From assembly GCF_009363535.1 (NCBI RefSeq), contig NZ_CP045369.1:372001-436000 (forward strand): a stretch of 64,000 nucleotides of DNA, read 5' to 3'. Shown here in pieces: positions 8,081 to 16,933 of this stretch. The position numbers and the translations under genes are program-made. The notes below the pieces were generated by a model that saw only the letters and a program-made list of their open reading frames with translations, was not told where the DNA came from and searched no databases. The stretch's first letter is position 1. Each line of letters starts with the position of its first letter. This DNA comes from Microbulbifer sp. THAF38 (GTDB lineage Bacteria; Pseudomonadota; Gammaproteobacteria; Pseudomonadales; Cellvibrionaceae).

Positions 8081-10081
8081 ATGATTCGCAAACTGTTAAT
8101 AGCTAATCGCGGCGAAATTGCCTGCCGTATTATCAAGACCGCCCGCCGCTTGGGGGTGGCCACCGTCGCTGTCTATTCCGATGCGGATGCCGATGCCCTG
8201 CACGTGCAGATGGCGGACGAAGCGGTACACCTGGGCCCGGCCCCGGCCAGGGATTCCTACCTGGATATCGACAAGGTATTGGGTGCTGCCAAGCAGACTG
8301 GTGCCGATGCCATCCATCCGGGTTACGGTTTCCTGTCGGAAAATGCCGAGTTTTGCCGCGCCTGCGATAGCGCCGGCATTATTTTTGTTGGCCCGCCCAC
8401 CGGCGCGATTGAGGCGATGGGCTCCAAGTCCGCTGCCAAACGTATTATGGAAGAGGCCAATGTGCCCCTGGTGCCCGGTTACCACGGTACCAACCAAAAT
8501 GAAGAGCTGTTGGAAGGCCATGCCAATCGCATCGGTTATCCGGTATTGCTGAAAGCCGCTGCCGGCGGTGGTGGTAAGGGCATGCGCCGTGTCGACAGCG
8601 CCGATGAATTCCACGAAGCATTAGCTGCAGCCAAGCGTGAGGCCATGAATGCCTTTAGCGATGACATCATGTTGCTGGAGCGCTATGTGGTGAGTCCCCG
8701 CCATGTGGAAATCCAGGTGTTCTGCGATCAGCAGGGCAACGGTGTCTACCTGTTTGAGCGGGATTGCTCGGTGCAGCGCCGCCATCAAAAAGTAGTGGAA
8801 GAGGCCCCCGCACCGGGCATGACTCCGGAGCTGCGCGCCCGCATGGGTGAAGCGGCCCTGCGCGCGGCCCATGCGATTGGTTACGTGGGTGCCGGTACGG
8901 TGGAATTCCTGCTGGATGCCAGCGGTGCCTTCTACTTTATGGAAATGAACACCCGCCTGCAGGTGGAGCACCCGGTAACGGAAATGATCACCGGACAAGA
9001 TTTGGTGGCTTGGCAGCTGGCAGTCGCTGCCGGTGACCCCCTGCCCATGAGCCAGGATGCGCTGCAGATCAACGGCCACGCCATGGAAGTGCGTATCTAC
9101 GCCGAGGACCCGGACAATGATTTCCTGCCGGCAACCGGCGTGTTGGTGCGTCATCAGCCCCCGGTGGAAGGCGAGGGCGTGCGGGTGGATACCGGTGTGC
9201 AGACCGGCGATGAAATCAGCGTGCATTACGACCCGATGATCGCCAAATTGATCTGCCACGGCCGCACCCGCAAAGAAGCCCTGGCCAAACTGGATCGCGC
9301 ATTGCGTGATTACCAGATTGCCGGTGTGCGCCACAATATTGAATTCCTGCGCCGAGTGATCAATCACCAGGCATTTGCCAGCGGTTGTATTTCGACGCAC
9401 TTTATCGAGGACTACGAGGCGGAAGTGCTGCATCAGGAGCAGACACTGACGCCGCTGAAGTGCGCCGCTATTGCCGGTTATTTGCAGCAGCGTGAAGAGC
9501 GCGATCTGCGCAACAGCACACCGCAGCGAGATCCTTTCTCCCCTTGGCATAATGGTGATAACTGGCGCAATGCTCTGGCTGGCAGTCGCACCCAGACGGT
9601 GGACTACCGCGGCCAGCACGCGCAAATTCGCTTTGTTGCGGAGGGCGATAGCCTGCGCTGGACTTGCGATGCCTTGCCTGAGGAACAAAACAGCGGTGAG
9701 ATTCGCCTGCTGCCGGGACGCGACTTGATGTTGGTGGACGGCCGTCGCATGAGTTTCTCCGCCGTGGATACCCGCGATGGCGGTGCTGTATTTATCGATG
9801 GTACCCAGGTGGAATTCAAGTTGCTGCCACCGGATATCGGCGAGAGTAATGACCAGGCCCACGGCCTCGATGCCCCCATGAACGGCACCATTATTTCGCT
9901 ACTGGTACAGCCGGGCTCCACAGTGGAAAAAGACCAGCCACTACTGGTAATGGAAGCCATGAAAATGGAACACACCCTGCGGGCTCCAGCATCCGGCACC
10001 GTGCAGCAGTTCTTCTGCGCCGAAGGTGAGCTGGTGGATGGCGGCAGCCTGCTGGTGGATTTTGCCGGGGAGGAGCAATAA
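8081..10081 (+). CDS. liuD: Methylcrotonyl-CoA carboxylase, biotin carboxylase (alpha) subunit LiuD
   Basis: ATP-dependent carboxylation of its own biotin, feeding LiuB. Domains in order: biotin carboxylase N-domain (starts [16 protein letters not shown]), ATP-grasp domain with the glycine-rich [12 protein letters not shown] loop and [16 protein letters not shown], a linker, and a C-terminal biotinyl domain with EAMKM, whose Lys (about residue 628 of 666) is the biotinylation site. I chose ATG 8081 (GAAGGA 7 bases upstream) over the ATG at 8060, which lies inside liuC. The biotin genes further along the window make its cofactor. Confidence 0.96.
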   Translation: MIRKLLIANRGEIACRIIKTARRLGVATVAVYSDADADALHVQMADEAVHLGPAPARDSYLDIDKVLGAAKQTGADAIHPGYGFLSENAEFCRACDSAGIIFVGPPTGAIEAMGSKSAAKRIMEEANVPLVPGYHGTNQNEELLEGHANRIGYPVLLKAAAGGGGKGMRRVDSADEFHEALAAAKREAMNAFSDDIMLLERYVVSPRHVEIQVFCDQQGNGVYLFERDCSVQRRHQKVVEEAPAPGMTPELRARMGEAALRAAHAIGYVGAGTVEFLLDASGAFYFMEMNTRLQVEHPVTEMITGQDLVAWQLAVAAGDPLPMSQDALQINGHAMEVRIYAEDPDNDFLPATGVLVRHQPPVEGEGVRVDTGVQTGDEISVHYDPMIAKLICHGRTRKEALAKLDRALRDYQIAGVRHNIEFLRRVINHQAFASGCISTHFIEDYEAEVLHQEQTLTPLKCAAIAGYLQQREERDLRNSTPQRDPFSPWHNGDNWRNALAGSRTQTVDYRGQHAQIRFVAEGDSLRWTCDALPEEQNSGEIRLLPGRDLMLVDGRRMSFSAVDTRDGGAVFIDGTQVEFKLLPPDIGESNDQAHGLDAPMNGTIISLLVQPGSTVEKDQPLLVMEAMKMEHTLRAPASGTVQQFFCAEGELVDGGSLLVDFAGEEQ

Positions 10082-10980
10082 TGACTTTGCCCAAGCAAGT
10101 AAAAATCGTCGAAGTGGGCCCCCGCGATGGGCTGCAAAATGAAAAGCAGCCAATCTCTGTGGAGACCCGTATCGCGCTGGTAGACAAACTCAGTGCTAGT
10201 GGGCTGTCGGTTATTGAAGCCGGCAGCTTTGTCAGCCCCAAGTGGGTACCGCAAATGGCCGCCAGCGAGGAAGTGCTGGCGGGTATCCAGCGTAAAGACG
10301 GTGTTATCTACAGCGCGCTCACACCAAACTTAAAAGGCTATGAGCGCGCAGTGGAAGCCAAAGCGGATGAGGTCGCCGTATTCGGCGCGGCCTCGGAAGC
10401 CTTCACCCAGAAAAATATTAATTGCAGTATCGCTGAGAGTCTGGAGCGCTTCCGCCCACTGGTGGAAAAAGCCAAGCAAGACGGCATACCCGTGCGCGGA
10501 TACGTATCCTGCGTACTTGGTTGCCCCTATGAAGGCGATATTGATCCCGCCAAAGTGGCAGAAGTTAGTGCCGCTCTATTGGAAATGGGTTGCTACGAAA
10601 TTTCCCTAGGCGACACCATCGGTGTCGGCACCCCGGAAGCCGCCAAGCGTATGCTGGAACAGGTGATGGCCCGTGTACCTGTGGAAAAACTTGCGGTGCA
10701 TTTCCACGATACCTACGGCCAGGCGTTGGCCAATATTTACGCGGCCTTACAAATGGGTGTCGCAGTAGTAGATTCCGCCGTAGCCGGCCTGGGTGGCTGC
10801 CCCTATGCCCGCGGCGCTTCCGGTAATGTTGCCAGTGAGGATGTGCTCTATATGCTCAACGGCATGGGTATTGAAACTGGCGTGGATTTACAGTTGCTGG
10901 CAGAGGCTGGGAACTTTATTTCTGAACAGCTGGGGCGGGAGACCAACTCCCGTGTGGCTAAGACTTTGGTGCCTGGTTGA
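10081..10980 (+). CDS. liuE: Hydroxymethylglutaryl-CoA lyase LiuE
   Basis: Cleaves HMG-CoA to acetoacetate and acetyl-CoA, completing leucine degradation. A TIM-barrel protein of 299 residues with the catalytic-Arg motif [10 protein letters not shown] near the N-terminus, the metal-site [12 protein letters not shown], and the signature cysteine loop [14 protein letters not shown]. Its ATG shares one base with the liuD stop codon (TAATG), which suggests translational coupling. A terminator follows 14 bases after the stop. Confidence 0.96.
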   Translation: MTLPKQVKIVEVGPRDGLQNEKQPISVETRIALVDKLSASGLSVIEAGSFVSPKWVPQMAASEEVLAGIQRKDGVIYSALTPNLKGYERAVEAKADEVAVFGAASEAFTQKNINCSIAESLERFRPLVEKAKQDGIPVRGYVSCVLGCPYEGDIDPAKVAEVSAALLEMGCYEISLGDTIGVGTPEAAKRMLEQVMARVPVEKLAVHFHDTYGQALANIYAALQMGVAVVDSAVAGLGGCPYARGASGNVASEDVLYMLNGMGIETGVDLQLLAEAGNFISEQLGRETNSRVAKTLVPG

Positions 10981-10994
10981 GTCTTTACAGAAAT

Positions 10995-11026
10995 CTCTCC
11001 CGGGCAATAGGCCCTGGAGAGGTTTT
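10995..11026 (+). terminator. Rho-independent terminator of the liu operon
   Basis: CTCTCC (10995-11000) and GGGC (11002-11005) pair with GCCC (11011-11014) and GGAGAG (11016-11021), with a single C/T mismatch, followed by GTTTTATTT. Confidence 0.75.
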
Positions 11027-11141
11027 ATTTGTACGTGTTAATTTCTTCTAGAGGAGTTTTTTACTGGACTTTCTGCCTCAGTAAATAGAAAGCTTTATAA
11101 ATACCATTTCATATAGCCTGATATTTTTTGATTTGTCTTGA

Positions 11142-11417
11142 CTAGCTTTCATACCCAATTTCTTCTATATAATCTTCAATAACATCACAGATTTTTTCCG
11201 CATCAGATGTCTTAATAGGTTGTCTTAGTACTACTACGTTATTCTGAGCGTCTTGTGCAATTTCAGTGCACATAGAGTCAAGAAATAAAAGAATATCCTT
11301 TGCTTCGTCTTCAGATTCAATGGAATCTTTTTGTAGTATGTTTAATACCTTTTGATTGGATAACTTTTGGGCGTAGTAAGACATGATGTCTTTGATTGGC
11401 TGGTGAATATTTTTCAT
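11142..11417 (-). CDS. Small acidic protein, second gene of an overlapping pair (unknown function)
   Basis: A 91-residue protein with no recognised family and no signal peptide or membrane segment. It is strongly acidic (about 18 Asp/Glu against 9 Lys/Arg), with an acidic C-terminus DVIEDYIEEIGYES. Its ATG overlaps the stop of the upstream gene (ATGA) and is preceded by GAGGAT, so the two are probably translationally coupled. An acidic protein coupled to a basic partner is the layout of many immunity or antitoxin genes, but this is inference only. The DNA is clearly AT-rich compared with the liu operon. Confidence 0.6.
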   Translation of the reverse strand: MKNIHQPIKDIMSYYAQKLSNQKVLNILQKDSIESEDEAKDILLFLDSMCTEIAQDAQNNVVVLRQPIKTSDAEKICDVIEDYIEEIGYES

Positions 11418-11836
11418 GGGGCTATCCTCATGGTTCCGATTTTATCCATTCTAGCAGCAATAACTTTCAACTTATTTATCAGGTCCGGTATGGGCATTTT
11501 CTTGGTTACGGTTAAACTGGCATGCCCTGGACGATCATGTATGATTTTTAGTCCATCCATTGATAGTAATGACTCATCAATGGCATAAATGTCACACTCG
11601 GTGTGAAATCTAGATTTTGATTTAATTATTTTTTTGAATTTTTTCATGTTAGTGGCAAAAGATAGACCCACTTCATTGCTTGCTTCTATATATTCCATAT
11701 CAGGGGAAAACTTGAAATCAATCTCGCGAACTGTTCCATCTGTGAGTGTTGAGTGCGAATGAGGGTCCACGACCCTGATCAATTTCTGTAATTTGGTTAT
11801 TTGTTCTCTTACATTATCTACTTGAATTAATTCCAT
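11414..11836 (-). CDS. Small basic protein, first gene of an overlapping pair (unknown function, toxin-like layout)
   Basis: A 140-residue cytoplasmic-looking protein with no confident family. The ATG is preceded by AAGGAAGAG. The middle is Lys-rich (NMKKFKKIIKSKSRFH) and the C-terminal part reads DGLKIIHDRPGHASLTVTKK, which has a loose resemblance to the C-terminal region of Tse2-type ADP-ribosyltransferase toxins; this is a weak memory-based impression, not a match. It overlaps the acidic downstream gene by 4 bases. AT-rich, and next to other accessory genes. Confidence 0.55.
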   Translation of the reverse strand: MELIQVDNVREQITKLQKLIRVVDPHSHSTLTDGTVREIDFKFSPDMEYIEASNEVGLSFATNMKKFKKIIKSKSRFHTECDIYAIDESLLSMDGLKIIHDRPGHASLTVTKKMPIPDLINKLKVIAARMDKIGTMRIAP

Positions 11837-12107
11837 TTTCTCTTCCTTGAGGGGGGCTTTAGTTATTTTGATGGTGATAAATAGATAGATTCAATTTAAA
11901 TCTCCTTTGTATGAATTGTAATTTTAGTTAGACCTTTTTTTCCATATGTCTGGCCACTAAAGTTTAAATTATTCGTATTTGTGGTTCCAAGGTGCCATCT
12001 ATGAGTGCTGAAGTTATCTTATATGGTAGTGAAATTAGGGGGTTGGCGAGTATGAGGTTTTAAATCTTCTTAATGTTGATTTGCTTGGACAGTTAAACTG
12101 TTAAGTC

Positions 12108-14039
12108 TTAAAACTTAGAGGGTGAATTATTTGTTACCTTAGGCGCCAACACCCTAAACGACCGCATCATATCGTAATCCTCATGGGAGAGCAGATGGCA
12201 GTGCCATACATAGAGACCTGCGCGGTCAAAGCGCGCTATTACCCGGGTCACTTGGCCGGGAAGGGCGATCACTGTATCTTTGGGCCCACTTTCTTCTGGT
12301 TGTGGTGTAAGGGGTTTTCCCTGTAGGGATTCTATTTCCAGCCGTGCTCCCTGGAAGACCTCACCGGTGTGCATAAATTTCTGCGCTTTGGGAATAAGTT
12401 TTCCTTTAAAAGGCTGGCGATCCAGTACCTGGAATTCCACTAGGTGAATATGGATAGGGTGGGCCGATACTGTAGGGTTGTATATCTCCCAGATCTCAAC
12501 GGCGTTGTGTTGGATTATTTCTGTAGTGGGGTCTTCAAAAAATAGGGAGCCCTCCTTTACTGGACCTAACATGAGTAGATTGCGGCCGTAGGGATCGTCC
12601 AACCGGTAGGAGGCAAGTTGTCGTGTGCGGCTGGCTTGGTTCAGCCGGTTAAGGGGCGCGCGCAAGGGAGTATCTAGGGTGAGATTTAAATCTCCAATAG
12701 TGTTTTTGATCTTTGATTGCTGTTTATCGGAAGAGGCGCTTATCGGTGTTGATGCAATATGGAATTGTAGGATCTGGCCTGTAGTATTTGGATCGGTAGC
12801 TGGTGTGATGCCACCGCGTCCATTGCTTAATACGCGTTTACCATCCGGGTTGTAGACAAGTGGAACTGAACTCTTTGGATCATTGGCCTCTACAAAGCCT
12901 TTAAAAGGGACATCCGGTCCAAAGTTCCGCAGTGTTAGCTTACGCCCTTTATAACCACTGAAATCTACTAAAACATCTGCTCGCTCTGCGGGTGCCAATA
13001 TCAGTTCAGCCAATTTTACAGGATGATCGAGAAATCCGCCGTCACCGCCGACTTGTACAAAGGGGGTATTTTCGTCGATCCTGAGTATCAGTGTGCGGGT
13101 ATCGGATGCGTTGAGTAACCGCAATCGATAGACGTGTGGAGTGACACTGACTTTGGGCCAGGTCATGCCGTTTACCAGTATAAAATTGCCAAAAAACTCG
13201 TCGAGATGAGAGGGATTGGGCCAATTGACTTTAACTGCTTCATGGGAAACTGGTGATGGAGGCTGGTCCCTCCAGCCAGGAAAATATAGTTGTCCATCGG
13301 AGCTAAACAAGCTGTCTGTAATAGCGGCAACAAAAGTGCGATCTTCTGCGGGGAGCAGCTTCTCCTGTATCAGGCGGTCTTCATTGTCATCGCCTACCAG
13401 GTAAAAACCGAATAGACCCGCGTAAACATTAAGGCGCGTCATGCCCAGGGTGTGGTCGTGATACCAGATAGTGGCGGCGTCCTGGGAGTTGTCGTATTCG
13501 TAAATCCTTTTCTCAAATAATGGTCCCGTCTCACGATAATTGCGGGTGTACCAAGCGAGGGGATTGCCGTCACTTTTCCACTCTGTATGCCCGCCGTGAA
13601 GGTGGATAACCATAGGTACAGCTTTTGGATCTTTTACATCGGCGAGGTGAATGGATCTATCTACAGGAAATAGATGCGGACCCGGTAGCTCATTGGCCCA
13701 ATGTACAAATACCGGTTGGCCTTCTCGGGCGCGAATAGTCGGGCCGGGAGAGTGGATGCGACCTGCATATTCAAAACCCCAGGCTTTAGTCATTATGCGT
13801 TTGCCCTCCTTATCTCGCAGGCCCATCCAAACCTGGGTGGGCCGTGCTGGCAGTTTGATAGGAGTTGAGCCCTGGGGGCGGATTTCTAGTGGGACAGGTA
13901 GTTCGTTCTCGAACTTAACCACTGTGTCAGGATCGAGCAAGGTTACTGGGCTTGCTGGGCTGGTGCTAGCTTTCTCATGGGCAGCAGTTTGAAAACAAAG
14001 CAGTGATAGTAATAGGCATAAGTGGGTCAGCCTTAACAT
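12108..14039 (-). CDS. Multicopper oxidase (CotA/bilirubin-oxidase type), exported
   Basis: A 643-residue protein with an N-terminal signal peptide (MLRLTHLCLLLSLLCFQTAA). All four copper-ligand motifs are present: MVIHLHGGH, IWYHDHTLG, HPIHIHLVEF and HCHLLSHEDYDMM, the last with Met as axial type-1 ligand. Such enzymes oxidise phenolics, bilirubin-like compounds or metals while reducing oxygen to water. Spacing of the motifs is like CotA rather than CueO, and no Met-rich copper-binding insert is visible. It stands alone on the minus strand in the AT-rich block; natural substrate unknown. Confidence 0.9.
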   Translation of the reverse strand: MLRLTHLCLLLSLLCFQTAAHEKASTSPASPVTLLDPDTVVKFENELPVPLEIRPQGSTPIKLPARPTQVWMGLRDKEGKRIMTKAWGFEYAGRIHSPGPTIRAREGQPVFVHWANELPGPHLFPVDRSIHLADVKDPKAVPMVIHLHGGHTEWKSDGNPLAWYTRNYRETGPLFEKRIYEYDNSQDAATIWYHDHTLGMTRLNVYAGLFGFYLVGDDNEDRLIQEKLLPAEDRTFVAAITDSLFSSDGQLYFPGWRDQPPSPVSHEAVKVNWPNPSHLDEFFGNFILVNGMTWPKVSVTPHVYRLRLLNASDTRTLILRIDENTPFVQVGGDGGFLDHPVKLAELILAPAERADVLVDFSGYKGRKLTLRNFGPDVPFKGFVEANDPKSSVPLVYNPDGKRVLSNGRGGITPATDPNTTGQILQFHIASTPISASSDKQQSKIKNTIGDLNLTLDTPLRAPLNRLNQASRTRQLASYRLDDPYGRNLLMLGPVKEGSLFFEDPTTEIIQHNAVEIWEIYNPTVSAHPIHIHLVEFQVLDRQPFKGKLIPKAQKFMHTGEVFQGARLEIESLQGKPLTPQPEESGPKDTVIALPGQVTRVIARFDRAGLYVWHCHLLSHEDYDMMRSFRVLAPKVTNNSPSKF

Positions 14040-14182
14040 GATTAGTTCTCGATGGTTGAGCCAAATCGCATGTTAATGGGGTAAAATTGCCCTGCAGACG
14101 TAACTAACCTCTTGGCGTGAATAAATTCTTATTTCTAAGCACGCTGAGTATAGTTGGATATTCCCGGTATCTAGTAAATCTT

Positions 14183-14758
14183 TTATTCGAGGTTTAATCG
14201 ATAGTGTCCAGTTATTGTATAAGAGAACAGAACGTCTTCCAGCACCGGGCCTGCGCCAATATTATGAGCAATCAAAAAACGATCTGTATTTTTAGATGGC
14301 TTTGGTGAGACGATTCCGATATGAGGGAGATTCCCTGGAAGCATCCAGGTAATAATATCTCCGGGTAGATAGTCACTCGACTTATCAGTAATGGGGATTG
14401 ACATACCTTTGCGATGAAAGAAGGTCTGAAGGTTTGGTACCCGTCGGTGGTCAATATTCTTATCTGGTCTTAAAAGTCCCCAGATACGCTTCGAAGGATA
14501 GGCTTGGAAATTGCTTGAGATATCTTCATGTACCTCTTTCTGTAGATCAATGCCCAGCTTTCGAAAGGAGCGAATGACTACATCTGTACAGACACCAGTA
14601 TCGGCTGGCACATCACCATTTGGATAGGGGATAGAGATATAAGAGGGGTCGTAGCGCACTGTGTGGTAAGTGCGCTCCAGGGCGGCTTCGGCTAAGGGAA
14701 GATTTTGTGCATAGCAATTGGATGAAATAATGCCGACAAAGAGAATTAATCTTCTCAC
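14183..14758 (-). CDS. DUF1287 family protein, exported
   Basis: A 191-residue protein starting at GTG with AAGGAA 7 bases upstream. A short signal peptide (ending near NCYAQ) precedes a DUF1287 domain recognised by DTGVCTDVVIRSFRKLGIDL, LPGDIITWMLPGNLPHIGIV and a conserved late His (IAHNIG). The Cys-His-His pattern is that of the NlpC/P60-like cysteine-peptidase fold, so a periplasmic amidase or peptidase role is possible but not shown. Confidence 0.8.
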   Translation of the reverse strand: MRRLILFVGIISSNCYAQNLPLAEAALERTYHTVRYDPSYISIPYPNGDVPADTGVCTDVVIRSFRKLGIDLQKEVHEDISSNFQAYPSKRIWGLLRPDKNIDHRRVPNLQTFFHRKGMSIPITDKSSDYLPGDIITWMLPGNLPHIGIVSPKPSKNTDRFLIAHNIGAGPVLEDVLFSYTITGHYRLNLE

Positions 14759-14852
14759 TTTAAGTTTCCTTTTTTATTTCAAGTAGGTGGAATTATTTTT
14801 CCAAATATGGTGCCAGCCTTAACCTCGTTTGGTCGTATCCAATTAAACTTTT

Positions 14853-15095
14853 TTATGAGGTGGCGCTGTCTGCAAAGTTCGAGTAAACGACATAACTGAA
14901 TAGGCCGACAACAAACCAAAAGAAGACGCTGGAGAAAAATATCTGCCCAAAGCTTGGTTCCTCTTTTTTAAGGGGGAGGAGCTTGCTGATATAGTATCCG
15001 GGAAAGTAGAAAAAAATCTCGAAAATTAATCGGGCTACCACATCAAATAAAAAATGAAAGGCAAATCTAATTATGCCTCCAACAACTTCTTCCAT
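14853..15095 (-). CDS. Small membrane protein, unknown function
   Basis: 80 residues with two hydrophobic segments, about residues 7-36 (rich in Phe and Ile) and 50-70, joined by a charged loop containing KKEEPS. No family recognised. Part of the AT-rich minus-strand block. The start is only weakly supported by AGTAGG upstream. Confidence 0.5.
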   Translation of the reverse strand: MEEVVGGIIRFAFHFLFDVVARLIFEIFFYFPGYYISKLLPLKKEEPSFGQIFFSSVFFWFVVGLFSYVVYSNFADSATS

Positions 15096-15157
15096 ATTGC
15101 CTACTAATTATTGGTAAGAGAATGTAAACTTAGTGATCTATAAATTTTTTAGTTCTA

Positions 15158-15685
15158 TTAATCGACCTCGATCAATTTGTTTGGATGATCCCAGACATAC
15201 CAGTAGGTTGGCACATTACTTCCATCGGGTGCATGCCAATTACTTTCTTGCACCTGTCTCCCGCCCAGCTTCTGGTAGAAGGATTGAGCTTTAAAATTAT
15301 CTTGATTGACTAAAAGGCACATACCTCTATCAGGAGCCTGCTCATAAGCCCAGCGAGCGCCTTCAACAAAGAGTGTTTTTCCAATTCCCATGGAATGGTA
15401 GCCTTTACGCACATGCAAATTGTCCAGGTGCGTCCCCCAATCAGGATGATTGTCTGCGTAGAGGCAGACAAAACCGGCGATATTGCCCTCAATCTCTGCT
15501 AACAGTACCTGCTGATTATGTTTTGGCTGCTCAAAACGATCCTCCCAAAGTCGCATCCTTTCCATTGGGGCCTTATTCTCAAGGTAGTGCCTGGAAAGCA
15601 CTTTATGGTAATTTTCTTGCCAGCTGGCGCTATGTATACTTGCGATGGTGGGTGCATCTTGCCTATTCGCTATACGTATTTTCAT
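15158..15685 (-). CDS. GNAT family N-acetyltransferase
   Basis: A 175-residue single-domain protein with the GNAT order of motifs: an N-terminal helix pair (ANRQDAPTIASIHSASWQENY), a beta strand GNIAGFVCLYAD, the acetyl-CoA pyrophosphate loop in VRKGYHSMGIGKTL, and the late LLVNQDNFKAQSFYQKLGG helix. These enzymes move an acetyl group from acetyl-CoA to a primary amine; the substrate cannot be deduced. Confidence 0.88.
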   Translation of the reverse strand: MKIRIANRQDAPTIASIHSASWQENYHKVLSRHYLENKAPMERMRLWEDRFEQPKHNQQVLLAEIEGNIAGFVCLYADNHPDWGTHLDNLHVRKGYHSMGIGKTLFVEGARWAYEQAPDRGMCLLVNQDNFKAQSFYQKLGGRQVQESNWHAPDGSNVPTYWYVWDHPNKLIEVD

Positions 15686-15781
15686 GGCATTACCTGATTC
15701 CTTGATAAGTAAAAACCGTAAAGGCGATTATTTGACGATATGTTTTAATTACTCATCTCTGATGATTTTTCTGCAGGGGTT

Positions 15782-16201
15782 TTAAGTGATGAATTCCACA
15801 TTTGAGGGGAATTCTTGCTTTAGATATTCGCAAAAAGAGATGACTTTGTTGGAGGGGAAGACAAACTCAGGAATCTTCCCTGGAGATAGTTGGTTGTAAG
15901 GGAGGGAGAAGTAGCCACGATCTTTGACAGAGTCAATAGCAATTTTTCTTATCGCAGATTTTTTGATGGAAAGATCACCGATAATCATAAACTCTCCATC
16001 AAATCTTACATAAGAAATTGGATCATCTATTATTGATCGCTGAAATTTGTCGCGATTAGTGCAAAAGTAGAGTAAGGCGGTGAAAATAAGTAGTAATTTC
16101 CAGGCAAATTCTGTTGCAGGAAAATTTAAAGTGACTAAATAGGTTGAAAACAAGATGCTCCAGAAAAGTAACCCCTTTAAATAGATGTGTTTATTGCTCA
16201 T
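15782..16201 (-). CDS. Small membrane protein with a soluble C-terminal domain, unknown function
   Basis: 139 residues. Two adjacent hydrophobic segments (about 8-27 and 31-48) are followed by a soluble part of about 85 residues predicted to be strand-rich (EFMIIGDLSIKKSAIRKIAID). The layout resembles proteins with a bacterial PH-like domain after a membrane hairpin, but I do not recognise a family. AT-rich. Confidence 0.5.
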   Translation of the reverse strand: MSNKHIYLKGLLFWSILFSTYLVTLNFPATEFAWKLLLIFTALLYFCTNRDKFQRSIIDDPISYVRFDGEFMIIGDLSIKKSAIRKIAIDSVKDRGYFSLPYNQLSPGKIPEFVFPSNKVISFCEYLKQEFPSNVEFIT

Positions 16202-16258
16202 TCCCGGTGCTCTGTAATTTATTTACTGATGTCTTCCAGACTATTCTGCCAAAATAAT

Positions 16259-16552
16259 TTATCTCAAATTAACACTGTACTTATCCCAATACCACTTAAA
16301 GAACGGAAGTTCAATCAGCAGGAAGCTGATTAGGGAAAAGCCAAACCAATTGGCGGTAAATAGCAGCATGTTAAACTTGAGCTCGGCATCTCCAAAAAGA
16401 ATGCCGGCTATCAATAGTGCAATACCTGTTGCAAAGAGATCATTGATTATGACCTTGTTAAGGTTGGCCCCTGCATGCCTTGGATAAATATAGAGATAGG
16501 CTGCGCAGATGATAACGGTATTAACGATTAAAAGAATTACCTCGGGCTTCAC
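16259..16552 (-). CDS. Small integral membrane protein, unknown function
   Basis: 97 residues, starting at GTG with GAGAG about 8 bases upstream. Three hydrophobic segments cover most of its length (about 4-22, 36-49 and 57-83). No family recognised. Last gene of the AT-rich minus-strand block. Confidence 0.5.
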   Translation of the reverse strand: MKPEVILLIVNTVIICAAYLYIYPRHAGANLNKVIINDLFATGIALLIAGILFGDAELKFNMLLFTANWFGFSLISFLLIELPFFKWYWDKYSVNLR

Positions 16553-16933
16553 AATGAAATCTCTCTGGTTGGGACAACTTCAGACGTGATTATACGGTAG
16601 GGTCACGGCAAAGTACCCTGCAGAATAGGGGTATAAGTGGTTAACCTTAAGTTTTATGATTTTAAATTTCTGAAAGAGCCGAGAATATTTTTTTGCTTTT
16701 TTCTTATCTGGAACTTACGTACCGTATCTCTTATCGCTCGCAGTCTTATCGGATAGAGGCCCTCCTAATAAGATAGTGGGGCAATGACTGGTTGTTTATT
16801 CTGGTGCTGTTGAAGGAAATAGCACATAGGATCTATCGAACTCAACCAGACTTCGGTCCTTGGTACCATTGTCGCACCAATAACTTCATAATCTGCTAAC
16901 ATCGGCGCAAATCCTGCTGTTAGACCGATTCTT
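16553..16933. other. Intergenic region with no gene seen
   Basis: About 380 bases between divergent genes. The frames that cross it are shadows. No clear promoter, operator dyad or terminator was identified. This is the boundary between the AT-rich block and the DUF945/ppc region. Confidence 0.4.

Noticed and set aside
8621..9862. 413-codon minus-strand frame within liuD
   Set aside because: It lies wholly inside the intact, highly conserved liuD gene; a codon-composition shadow.
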